From Deltaproteobacteria bacterium (GTDB lineage: Bacteria > Desulfobacterota > Binatia > UBA9968): a DNA stretch of 27,173 nt. Every line of letters starts with the position of its first letter. Position 1 is the stretch's first letter. The stretch spans positions 1 through 27,173 of the forward strand of contig JACPDC010000092.1 of NCBI GenBank assembly GCA_016184235.1, in the 5' to 3' direction. The position numbers and the translations under genes were made by a program. Shown here one piece after another: positions 7,949-14,484 of the stretch. The notes beneath the pieces were generated by a model. That model saw only the letters and a program-made list of their open reading frames with translations. It ran no database searches and was not told where the DNA came from.

Positions 7949-9073
7949 TTGAGGACGGCCAGGCACTATAAACGGGTCGTGGCAACATTTGTTTTTCTCG
8001 TCGCGTCGCTGGCTGTTGCTCTGATTTCAACCGCGGAAGTCCGCGCGCAATCGGGCTGGCAGAAGCAATGGGAAGCGACTTTGGCGGCGGCCGAGAAAGA
8101 GGGCCGGCTCGAGATCGCCGGGCCCCCGGGAGAATCCTTTCGCAAGGCGATCGTCGACGCCTTTACCAAAGCCTACCCGAAGATCAAGGTCGAGCTGTTG
8201 GGCGGCAGCGGGGGAAGCAAGGTCGCCCGCATTCTCCGAGAGCGACAGGCGGGTGTTTTCGCATGGGATCTTTATATCTCGGGCCCCACCTCGGCCCTCG
8301 CGGGCTTCAAACCGGTCGGAGCCTTCGAGCCGTTGAAGCCGGCGCTCATTCTCCCGGAGGTCAGAGAGGATAAGAACTGGATCGGAGGTTTTGATTCGGG
8401 CTGGGCGGACACGGAAAAAAAACTCTTCTACGCCTTCGGCGGCACCCTGGCGGGAGATAACATTTACGTCAATCGCGACTTCGTCTCCGCTGATCCGATC
8501 AAATCCGCGCGCGATCTCTTGGACCCCAAGTGGCGCGGAAAGATCGTCATCCAGGACCCGCGCGTCGAGGGGAAAGGCTTGACCGATATCCTTGTGATGT
8601 CTTTGGCCTACGGGGAAGATTTTGTTCGAAAACTGCTCGGCGAGCAGAAGCTCGCCGTGACCCGCGATCGGCGCCAGCTCGTCGAGTGGGTGGTGCGCGG
8701 GCGGTATCCCATCGCCATCGGTCTCAATGAGTATGTTCTGGTCCTCTTCCAGGGGAAGGGGGCCGGACAAAATATCGGCGCCGTGGTAGATCCGAAAACC
8801 ATCATCTACTGGGCCTCCGGCTCGAGCGGCATCGGCCTGTTCAACCGGGCGCCTCATCCCAATGCGGCCAAGGTTTATGTCAACTGGCTTCTTTCGCGGA
8901 ACGGTCAGGTCGAATGGGTTGAGACCCTGACGAACAGCCGCCGCACGGATGTGCCCCCTGCGGAGCCCAAGAGCGCCATGAAGCCCGGCGGCGTGTACCA
9001 TAATGTTCAAGCCGAGGATATGATTCCCCAGCGCCGGCGGATTCAACAACTGGCGGAAGAGCAACTGCGCTGA
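7949..9073 (+). CDS. Extracellular solute-binding protein, iron(III)/putrescine ABC type (family 1)
   Basis: About 374 residues, with a signal peptide (basic n-region RTARHYKR, hydrophobic core VVATFVFLVASLAVALI, cleavage near VRAQ). The mature domain is typical of Fe(III)-type binding proteins (AfuA/FbpA-like): EGRLEIAGPPGESFRKAIVDAF, a DLLDPKWRGKIVIQDP hinge element and a C-terminal LLSRNGQVEW segment. The open frame extends upstream to 7709, but that part overlaps the preceding gene in another frame and looks like shadow. TTG at 7949 keeps the basic n-region. GTG at 7979 would remove it. Neither has a good Shine-Dalgarno, so the start is uncertain. No permease or ATPase is adjacent. The ligand is unknown. 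Confidence 0.8.
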   Translation: MRTARHYKRVVATFVFLVASLAVALISTAEVRAQSGWQKQWEATLAAAEKEGRLEIAGPPGESFRKAIVDAFTKAYPKIKVELLGGSGGSKVARILRERQAGVFAWDLYISGPTSALAGFKPVGAFEPLKPALILPEVREDKNWIGGFDSGWADTEKKLFYAFGGTLAGDNIYVNRDFVSADPIKSARDLLDPKWRGKIVIQDPRVEGKGLTDILVMSLAYGEDFVRKLLGEQKLAVTRDRRQLVEWVVRGRYPIAIGLNEYVLVLFQGKGAGQNIGAVVDPKTIIYWASGSSGIGLFNRAPHPNAAKVYVNWLLSRNGQVEWVETLTNSRRTDVPPAEPKSAMKPGGVYHNVQAEDMIPQRRRIQQLAEEQLR

Positions 9074-9109
9074 AAGATTCCACGCATAGTACAGTCCAAG
9101 AGAAGTCTG

Positions 9110-9964
9110 TCAACGAAAGAGGACTTTCGCCAGCTCGGAGCGATAGCGCTCCGTCAGCTCGTTGTCCGATCCCAGGACCTCGAAGATCTGCAGCATCGCC
9201 TTGCGCGCCCCGTCGTCGCGAAATTGCCTGTCCGTCTTAACGATAGCGAGAAATTCCTCCAGCGCCTCCCGGTATCTTTCGCGGGCGGCCAGCGACTGGC
9301 CGAGGGCGAAGCGCGCCTCCAGATTGCCGGGCTCCGACGCCAGCGTGGCGCGCAGGGCCGCCTCGTCCTGGCGTCCCCCTTCTTTGAGCTTCTGCCGGGC
9401 GATCAGCTGCTCGGCCTCTCTCAGCTCCTCGGCGCCGAGCGGGACCCTTTCGAGGTATTCGAGGGCGCCCTCCGAGTCCCCGGCCTCGATCAGGATCCGG
9501 CCCATGCCCAGCAGCGCCTTGGGATGAGCGGGATCACTCTCAAGAATTTTTTCATAAACGGCTCTGGCCTTCTCGGTTTCCCCTTCCTGTTCCAACCTGC
9601 CCGCTTCGGCAGCCTCCTGGTCGGTCTCTTGCGGCAGGACGCGGGCGAGCAGCTCACGCACCGCGTTCTCGGGAACGGCGCCGGTGAATTCCGCCGCCAC
9701 CTCTCCGTCCTGAAAAATTTTCACTGCCGGGATTCCCTGAACTCTAAAAAGGGCGGCCAGGGCGGGATTCTCGTCGACGTTTACCTTGGCCACGACGAAC
9801 TTTCCCTCTTGCTCCGCGGCCACGCGCTCCAGCACCGGACCGAGGACGCGGCAGGGGCCGCACCAGGGCGCCCAGAAATCGACCAGCACCGGCACCTGGC
9901 GGGATCGCTCCAGCACCTCGGCCTCAAAGTTGCTTTCGTCGACCTCCACTGTCCACGGGTTCAT
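9110..9964 (-). CDS. cnoX: Thioredoxin-TPR co-chaperone, YbbN/CnoX family
   Basis: 284 residues. The N-terminal thioredoxin domain (residues 5-110) has the active site W34-C35-G36-P37-C38 and the cis-proline segment QGIPAVKIF. The C-terminal half is TPR repeats (EKARAVYEKILESDPAHPKALL, EGALEYLERVP, REALEEFLAIVKTDRQF). This is the YbbN/CnoX layout: a holdase that shields oxidised proteins and passes them to GroEL. Unlike E. coli YbbN, which has SxxC, this one keeps a full CGPC, so true reductase activity is expected. The start at 9964 (MNPWTVEV) matches the family. A longer frame to 10075 overlaps the upstream response regulator. It is the last gene of the OsmC-regulator operon. Confidence 0.85.
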   Translation of the reverse strand: MNPWTVEVDESNFEAEVLERSRQVPVLVDFWAPWCGPCRVLGPVLERVAAEQEGKFVVAKVNVDENPALAALFRVQGIPAVKIFQDGEVAAEFTGAVPENAVRELLARVLPQETDQEAAEAGRLEQEGETEKARAVYEKILESDPAHPKALLGMGRILIEAGDSEGALEYLERVPLGAEELREAEQLIARQKLKEGGRQDEAALRATLASEPGNLEARFALGQSLAARERYREALEEFLAIVKTDRQFRDDGARKAMLQIFEVLGSDNELTERYRSELAKVLFR

Positions 9965-10029
9965 GGCGCTTTCATCAACTCGATGCTCGTTTGGAATGAT
10001 CGGCTGCGTCGCCGGCGGCGGAGAGAAGG

Positions 10030-10959
10030 TCAGATCTGCTGAAGCATCTCGCTGCCCTTTTGAGAGACCACCCATCGATCGCCCAGTTGTGCGTCGAGCT
10101 CTTTCTTCGTGACTTCCCCCTGGGCCCTGGCCGGCTCGATCCAGCCCTGGCGCGAAAGATGATCGATCAGGAGCCGCGCGGCATCGCTGTGATTTTCGAT
10201 CACCGCATCGAGATCCATGAAATCGGCTTTGCGCCGCGCCTGGTTCTGGACAAAGGCCTGCACGCGCCCCTCATCGAAGGAGTCGCAGCGGCCGCCCGGT
10301 CCTATGGCGAGGTCCGCTTGCTCTCCGGTCTTGCTGTTCTGAAAGTCGACCCCCCAGCCGTGAAAGCGGCAGCGCCACTCCGGGGTTATCTTGAGAGCGC
10401 CTTTCTGCTCCTGATCCGTCGTCAACCGGGTCTCGAGCCCTTGGTACGCCCAGGCGCTGGGCGAAAGGCCCTCCTGGGCCGCGAAGCGCGCCGCGAGCTC
10501 CGCGGTACGCGCGCTGAGCTTGGCGCAAGCCCTCAGGAAGGTGGCGGCGTGGAGCTGCGCGTCGGCAGCCTTGAGCGCCGGACGGGACGCCAGCACCAGC
10601 TTCACCCCGTTGACGATCTGGCTCTTGGTGAATGGTTTCGTGATGTAACCGTCGGCTCCCTGGGTGTAGCCTTCCGAGACATCGTCGAATTTGGCCATGG
10701 AAGTGAGCATGACGACGGGGATCGCGGAAGTCTCGGGGGAGGCCTTGAGCCGCCGGATCACCTCCAGCCCGTTCATCCCCGGCATCATCCTGTCGATAAT
10801 GAGCACGTCCGGAATCCGTCTTTCCAGCAGAGGAAAGACCTCGAGGCCGTCGCTCGCCCCGGTCACCTCAAAGCCTTCCCCTTCCAGAATCGTCTTGACT
10901 ATGCCGACGATGTCCGGCTCGTCATCCACGACCAGCGCGGTTTTCTTCGCCTCTGCCAT
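10030..10959 (-). CDS. Response regulator with receiver domain and uncharacterised C-terminal domain
   Basis: 309 residues. The receiver domain (1-125) has the acidic pair D12-D13, the phosphoacceptor D56 in LIIDRMMPGMNG, the switch T86 and K108 in TKPF, so it is phosphorylation-competent. A helical linker (128-165) is rich in Ala and Leu. The remaining C-terminal part (about 168-309) contains ETRLTTDQEQKG, WRCRFHGWGVDF and a final helical ENHSDAARLLIDHL segment. I do not recognise it. It is not a standard DNA-binding, GGDEF, HD-GYP or AAA+ output. Its ATG lies 2 nt after the stop of the OsmC-family gene, with AAGG 8 nt upstream, so they are translationally linked. No histidine kinase is in the window. 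Confidence 0.85.
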   Translation of the reverse strand: MAEAKKTALVVDDEPDIVGIVKTILEGEGFEVTGASDGLEVFPLLERRIPDVLIIDRMMPGMNGLEVIRRLKASPETSAIPVVMLTSMAKFDDVSEGYTQGADGYITKPFTKSQIVNGVKLVLASRPALKAADAQLHAATFLRACAKLSARTAELAARFAAQEGLSPSAWAYQGLETRLTTDQEQKGALKITPEWRCRFHGWGVDFQNSKTGEQADLAIGPGGRCDSFDEGRVQAFVQNQARRKADFMDLDAVIENHSDAARLLIDHLSRQGWIEPARAQGEVTKKELDAQLGDRWVVSQKGSEMLQQI

Positions 10960-10961
10960 GC

Positions 10962-11480
10962 TTAGTGCCTTGCTATTTTCTTTCTCGGAAACGCTTCCGG
11001 GTCGAAGGCCGCGCCATTGAGAACGAAGCCGCGCTCCACGGGAACCGGGCGGAGGAGCGACTGCAGGACATAACAGCCGTTCTCGGCGTTGCGGACGACC
11101 GCGGCGACGAGCTCCGCCGGCGCCTGGGATTCAAGCTCCAGGCGCGTCTCGAAGCCCAGGCCCGCCGCGCGCACCGTCTCGGCGAGCACCGACCCTTCGC
11201 TTTTGAACTTGGCCTTTACGAAGACGCGGGCCTTGTCGATCTTGGTTTTCATCATTTCCCCGTACCGGGAAATCTGCGTCAGCATTCAGAAGGCGAGCGA
11301 GAGGCCGAAATAGGCGAGCGGCGGCGGGGCGCTGTTGTCGCCCCCGGTGCGCTCCGCCTCGTCGCAGTAGACGGTGAAGCCACGCGCGTGGCCCTGCTTG
11401 CGCATTCTTTCCAGGGTCTCCGCATCGGCCTCGAGCACGATCTCTCGCTTTACCTGAATATCCTCAATATCCTCAGCCAT
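10962..11480 (-). CDS. Putative selenocysteine-containing OsmC-family peroxidase (in-frame TGA at 11286-11288)
   Basis: Two same-frame segments, 64 and 107 codons, are separated only by TGA. Read through, they make one 172-residue OsmC/Ohr-family protein. The first segment gives the family N-terminus (REIVLEADAETLERMRKQG, FTVYCDEAERTGGDNSAPPPLAYFGLSLAF). The second continues with MLTQISRYGEMM, the beta-strand KIDKARVFVKAKF, and the second family Cys in AENGCYVLQSL (residue 136) followed by RPVPV. The TGA (residue 65) occupies the peroxidatic Cys position. OsmC enzymes reduce organic hydroperoxides with a Cys pair; a Sec/Cys pair is inferred here. AAGG lies 6 nt before the ATG at 11480. A SECIS-like hairpin follows the TGA. 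The alternative is a nonsense mutation or sequencing error from TGC/TGT. Other genes here end in TGA and use TGG for Trp, so a recoded genetic code is unlikely. Confidence 0.8.
11254..11273 (-). promoter_or_regulatory. Putative bacterial SECIS element (UGA-Sec insertion hairpin)
   Basis: In the minus-strand mRNA, 12 nt after the UGA, AUUUCCC pairs perfectly with GGGAAAU (7 bp) around the 6-nt loop GGUACG. The loop begins 19 nt after the UGA and opens with GGU. This closely resembles the E. coli fdhF SECIS, where the loop GGUCU begins at a similar distance. It lies inside the coding sequence, as bacterial SECIS elements must. The pairing is seen directly; SelB binding is inferred. Confidence 0.7.
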
Positions 11481-11481
11481 A

Positions 11482-11808
11482 CTTTTCCTTGTCCTTTCCT
11501 CTTTATCTCAAGCTGGCTCGGTCCAGCGATCTTTTCTAAATATAGCCCAATTCGGCTCTGTTTTTCCACCGCCCCAATGCGGGGCTACGGGCCCTGGGCT
11601 CCTCCTTAATAATACACAGCTAGGAAAAAAAGCGGCAGGCCGTCTTTGTGCCTGCTGCGGGGTCGCCAAGTTTCTCGCAAGGGTTATAAAACAGTCTGTT
11701 ATTTTTTTCGAGGTATAAGTTTCTCGTCTATGGGGCAATTTACGCATAAAAGTGTTTAGATTCGGATCACAGTAGCCATGCGTGAGTTTATAAAATGTTA
11801 TTTTTTTC
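11482..11808. other. Intergenic region between the OsmC operon and the small lysine-rich unit
   Basis: About 330 nt with no convincing gene. It becomes markedly AT-rich toward the right (about 11690-11808), as expected for divergent promoters. It contains a short GCCCC/GGGGC hairpin near 11573-11587 and a palindrome AACAGTCTGTT near 11689-11699. The 103-codon minus-strand ORF across it has no ribosome binding site or family features. The promoter of the leftward OsmC operon should lie here, but I cannot fix it. Confidence 0.4.
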
Positions 11809-11838
11809 TTGACATACAATTTGTAGTATCGCTATAAT
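11809..11838 (+). promoter_or_regulatory. Strong sigma-70 promoter (TTGACA-18-TATAAT)
   Basis: The -35 hexamer TTGACA (11809-11814) and -10 hexamer TATAAT (11833-11838) are both perfect consensus, separated by 18 nt, with an AT-rich tract upstream (a run of T at about 11801-11808). Transcription should begin near 11845. It drives the tiny lysine-rich ORF and its leader. It is by far the best sigma-70 promoter I see in the window. Confidence 0.85.
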
Positions 11839-11886
11839 CACGTCACGTACAAGATGTGGGAGGGTTCGAAGCAGAAAGTCTTTTCG

Positions 11887-11932
11887 CCTGAGCGGTAAAG
11901 TTTCTTCCCCTCAAGCAGATACCTACCGCAGG
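11887..11932 (+). ncRNA. Structured 5' leader hairpin of the small transcription unit
   Basis: GCGGTA (11892-11897) pairs with TACCGC (11924-11929), and CCT (11887-11889) with AGG (11930-11932) across a 2-nt bulge. This closes a hairpin with a 26-nt loop upstream of the Shine-Dalgarno. It does not match any riboswitch class I know. It may stabilise the transcript or regulate the small ORF. Confidence 0.4.
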
Positions 11933-11953
11933 GAATCTCAAAAGGAGGTGCCT

Positions 11954-11995
11954 ATGGCAGCGAAGAAAAAGGCCAAAAAGAAAAAGAAAAAGTAA
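11954..11995 (+). CDS. Tiny lysine-rich ORF (13 residues, MAAKKKAKKKKKK)
   Basis: A 13-codon ORF encodes Met-Ala-Ala followed by ten residues of which nine are Lys. It has the best Shine-Dalgarno in the window, AAAGGAGGTG ending 3 nt before the ATG. It is flanked by a perfect sigma-70 promoter upstream and a strong terminator downstream, so it is transcribed alone. The peptide resembles the lysine-rich AAKKK tails of histone-H1-like bacterial proteins, and it could bind nucleic acid or ribosomes. Consecutive AAA/AAG codons are also known to slow or slip ribosomes, so the ORF might act as a translational sensor rather than give a stable product. Too short for homology. Expression is likely; function unknown. 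Confidence 0.6.
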   Translation: MAAKKKAKKKKKK

Positions 11996-12073
11996 CGTTG
12001 ATGTGGGGTGGCGGGGGTTGGATTAAACCCTCCTTATCTCAGGCGATTGGGCAGCTGTTCTGGTTGCCCCGAA

Positions 12074-12116
12074 GAAAAGGCCCCCCGGCTAAATGCCAGG
12101 GGGCCTTTTCTTTCTT
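12074..12116 (+). terminator. Strong intrinsic terminator
   Basis: A perfect 12-bp stem, GAAAAGGCCCCC (12074-12085) with GGGGGCCTTTTC (12099-12110), has an inner GGC/GCC pairing in the loop and is followed by TTTCTT. It ends the small lysine-rich unit before the hydrolase gene at 12148. The A4 and T4 flanks would let it work in either direction. Confidence 0.9.
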
Positions 12117-12147
12117 ATGGGCCTGCTGGTGTGTTAGATAAAAAAGT

Positions 12148-12978
12148 GTGGAAATGTGGATCGGCGATCTGCTGGCAGACGCATGGCCTCCGGAGAGGCC
12201 GAAGTTTAGAGGGCCGCTCGTTTTGGTTCACGGCCCATGGAGCGGCGGCTGGTGCTGGCAAAGGTGGGCGACTCATTTCTGCAATCTCGGGTGGGAGTGC
12301 TGGGCGGTGAATTTTCGCGGGCGGTTCGAAGAGCGGCCGCGTGCGATTCTCAAGCAACTGAGCTTTGCGGCTTGCGTGGAAGATGTCAGAAGAATCATCC
12401 GCAGCTCGTCTTTTCCGCCGGTTGTCGTCGCCCATAGTCTGGGAGGACTGGTGGCGCAAAAGGCGGCCGAGGCGGAGGCAATATCCGCCCTGGTGCTTCT
12501 GTCCTGTCCGCCGCCCAGGCAGCTCCAACCTGCTGCGGCGAGGTCCGTTCGCCTCTTGCGCCTGAAGTATGCGCTCCTGATGGCGCTCGGCCGCCCGTTT
12601 CGCCTTGAGGAGAAGGATTTTCGTCGCCTTTGGTTCAGCGCCCTGCCCGAAGCCGAGCAAGTGGATCTTTCCCGGCGCATGATTCCCGAGTCCGTTCATC
12701 TGATTCGCGACTTCTTGGACCGTGACATCGATCTCCATTCTAATCGCATCCGCTGTCCTGTTTTGGTGCTGGGCGGGAGCGAGGATCCGGTCGTGCCTGC
12801 CGCGAACCTGCGGGGACTGGCGCAATCGCTCGGCGGAGATTTCAACGTCTACCCGGGTCACGGCCACTGGATATTGGGGGAGGGTGAAGGGGAGGCGATA
12901 GTCCGGGATATCCATCGCTGGGTAGTGCAAAAGTTGGGCGATGAGATTCTTCTAGCCGAGTTCTCCGGGGAAGAGTAG
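12148..12978 (+). CDS. Alpha/beta hydrolase
   Basis: 276 residues of alpha/beta-hydrolase fold, probably cytoplasmic. The oxyanion segment is VLVHGPWSGGW (25-35). The nucleophile elbow is A-H-S97-L-G-G. The acid is D213 in GGSEDPVV, and the catalytic His is H240 in GHGHW. The full triad and a lid region (about 125-190, helical) are present. The start is GTG 12148 or ATG 12154, both with weak ribosome binding sites. The substrate (an ester, lactone or haloalkane type) cannot be read from the sequence. It follows a strong terminator, so it needs its own promoter, and it stands 100 nt before tlpA. Confidence 0.85.
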   Translation: MEMWIGDLLADAWPPERPKFRGPLVLVHGPWSGGWCWQRWATHFCNLGWECWAVNFRGRFEERPRAILKQLSFAACVEDVRRIIRSSSFPPVVVAHSLGGLVAQKAAEAEAISALVLLSCPPPRQLQPAAARSVRLLRLKYALLMALGRPFRLEEKDFRRLWFSALPEAEQVDLSRRMIPESVHLIRDFLDRDIDLHSNRIRCPVLVLGGSEDPVVPAANLRGLAQSLGGDFNVYPGHGHWILGEGEGEAIVRDIHRWVVQKLGDEILLAEFSGEE

Positions 12979-13078
12979 ACGGTTTAAGAAAAACCAGGAA
13001 CTTAAGACAGCCGCATCCTGTTAATAAGAGAGGGTGGATTGCTTCCTGGGCGTTAGTCCGTTAAATTCAAGAAAGACC

Positions 13079-13663
13079 ATGACGATAAAGGGCATGAAGA
13101 CCAAGGGGACAAGGAGGTTGCTGTTTTTCTTAACCGCGACACTGAGCCTAGCCGGCGGCCCTCAGGGGTGGGCCCAGACGGCTCCGGGCCGGGTCAACTA
13201 CAAGCTGGTCCGCAATTTGGAGCCCCTGAAGGACCGGTCGCCGACGCCGGATTTTACCCTTCCGACCCCGGAGGGGAAAAAGCTGTCGCTCAAGAGCTTC
13301 AGGGGGAAGATCGTCTTTCTCAACTTCTGGGCCAGCTGGTGTGTTCCCTGCCGCGAAGAGATGCCGGCCATGGAGCGGCTCTACCAGGAATTCAAGAACC
13401 GGCAGTTCGTGATTCTTGCCGTAAACGTGAAGGACAAGCGCAGCGACGCCTTGGCGTTTATCAAAGAGCTCAAGCTGACTTATCCCGTAGTATTCGATCC
13501 CGACGGTGAGGTGGGCCTTCTCTACGGCGCGTGGGGATTACCGACGACCTATCTTATCGGCGCCAAAGGGGAAGGGCTGGCCCGGGTCTGGGGGCCGGCA
13601 GAGTGGTACGGAGCGGGCGCGCGCGAGCTGATGAGAGCGCTGTTGGACGGGAAGAAGAAATGA
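13079..13663 (+). CDS. TlpA/ResA-like periplasmic thiol-disulfide oxidoreductase
   Basis: 194 residues, with a signal or anchor sequence (basic KTKGTRR, then LLFFLTATLSLA, cleavage near GWAQ). A thioredoxin-like TlpA/AhpC-TSA domain follows: PDFTLPTPEGKKLSLKSFRGKIVFLNFWASW, with active site C88-V-P-C91, and cis-Pro in GLPTTYLIG. It reduces disulfides in the periplasm, typically apocytochrome c or other exported proteins. Its stop overlaps the ccdA start as ATGA, so the pair is translationally coupled and CcdA should supply the electrons. The start could also be ATG 13094; the frame extends to GTG 13034 but lacks support there. Confidence 0.88.
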   Translation: MTIKGMKTKGTRRLLFFLTATLSLAGGPQGWAQTAPGRVNYKLVRNLEPLKDRSPTPDFTLPTPEGKKLSLKSFRGKIVFLNFWASWCVPCREEMPAMERLYQEFKNRQFVILAVNVKDKRSDALAFIKELKLTYPVVFDPDGEVGLLYGAWGLPTTYLIGAKGEGLARVWGPAEWYGAGARELMRALLDGKKK

Positions 13664-14397
13664 CCGACGTCAACATCCTGGTTGCCTTTACCGCGGGGAT
13701 CTTCTCCTTTCTTTCTCCCTGCGTGCTGCCGCTGATACCTTCCTATCTCTCCTTTGTCTCGGGCGTCTCTTTGGAAGAGATGCGCGCGCCCCAAGCCGGG
13801 AGTCGGGTGCGCTGGCGAGTCGCGTTGAACTCGCTCGCCTTTATCCTCGGCTTCTCTATGGTCTTTATCTCCCTCGGCGTGTCGGCCAGTTTCCTGGGGA
13901 GTCTTTTCTTGGGCTACCGCAGTATCATTCGCACCTTGGGCGGCGCATTTATCGTCCTGGTCGGAATCTACCTTATGGGTTTTTTCAAGATAGCCGCGCT
14001 GGATCGCTATCTGCAATTCCATTTGAGGGACAAGCCTGCGGGCTACGTCGGATCTTTCGTGGTCGGCGTGACCTTTGCCGTGGCCTGGACGCCTTGCGTC
14101 GGTCCGATCTTAGGAGCGATCTTGGCATTGGCCGGGACGACGGCGGAAATAGAGAGGGGGATCCTGTTGCTGGCTACCTACGCGGCCGGGCTTGCCGCGC
14201 CCTTTTTTCTCAGCGCCGTGGCGGTCAATTCCTTCTTCCAGTTTTCGCAGAAGTTCCGTCGCTACATTCAAATCGTCCATGTCGGCGGCGGCATTCTCCT
14301 GGTGATCGTCGGCCTCCTTCTCATCACCGATTACATGACGCTGCTCAACATCTACGCTATCCGGCTGACGCCGGCGTGGCTGATAAAGAGGCTGTAG
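13660..14397 (+). CDS. ccdA: CcdA-type transmembrane thiol electron transporter
   Basis: 245 residues and about six membrane spans, the stand-alone version of the DsbD membrane domain. The two redox cysteines are in the expected places: C21 in SFLSPCVLPLIPSYLSF and C146 in VAWTPCVGPILGAIL. It passes reducing equivalents from cytoplasmic thioredoxin (a trxA lies about 2.5 kb downstream) to periplasmic TlpA-like partners. The start ATG overlaps the tlpA TGA. The length is normal. The longer open frame from 13531 lies inside tlpA and is a shadow. Confidence 0.93.
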   Translation: MTDVNILVAFTAGIFSFLSPCVLPLIPSYLSFVSGVSLEEMRAPQAGSRVRWRVALNSLAFILGFSMVFISLGVSASFLGSLFLGYRSIIRTLGGAFIVLVGIYLMGFFKIAALDRYLQFHLRDKPAGYVGSFVVGVTFAVAWTPCVGPILGAILALAGTTAEIERGILLLATYAAGLAAPFFLSAVAVNSFFQFSQKFRRYIQIVHVGGGILLVIVGLLLITDYMTLLNIYAIRLTPAWLIKRL

Positions 14398-14418
14398 CCT
14401 AACTGGTTCAAGACAAAA

Positions 14419-14484
14419 CCGTTTAAGCCGTTTAAGTCGTTCAAATCGTTTTAACGGATTGAACAGCTTGAACGTTTTGAACGG
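14419..14484. repeat. Short degenerate CGTT(T/C)AA repeats forming an imperfect inverted repeat
   Basis: After ccdA there are four close copies of an 8-9 nt unit (CCGTTTAAG, CCGTTTAAG, TCGTTCAAA, TCGTTTTAA). They are followed by inverted versions (GATTGAACAG, CTTGAACG, TTTTGAACGG). The left half can pair with the right half into a long imperfect hairpin. It could terminate tlpA-ccdA or be a small dispersed repeat. No long T-run follows. Confidence 0.5.

Noticed and set aside
9224..10965. Long plus-strand ORFs (272 and 301 codons) opposite the CnoX and response-regulator genes
   Set aside because: Antisense shadows in GC-rich DNA; the minus strand carries unmistakable thioredoxin, TPR and receiver motifs.
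11286..11288. TGA-ATG junction interpreted as a split OsmC with coupled re-initiation
   Set aside because: The second half lacks its own Shine-Dalgarno, would begin in the middle of the active-site helix, and leaves the catalytic residue unaccounted for. Sec read-through explains more.
11508..11819. 103-codon minus-strand ORF upstream of the OsmC gene
   Set aside because: No ribosome binding site, mixed-composition translation with no family features, and it runs across an AT-rich promoter region.
11887..11932. Leader of the poly-lysine unit as a known riboswitch (e.g. c-di-GMP or TPP)
   Set aside because: The conserved core nucleotides and multi-helix architecture of those classes are not present; only a bulged hairpin is visible.
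13531..13659. Upstream extension of ccdA
   Set aside because: It lies wholly inside tlpA in another frame; the ATGA overlap start gives the standard CcdA N-terminus.
14419..14484. CRISPR array
   Set aside because: The repeat units are 8-9 nt, partly inverted, and contiguous, with no spacers.
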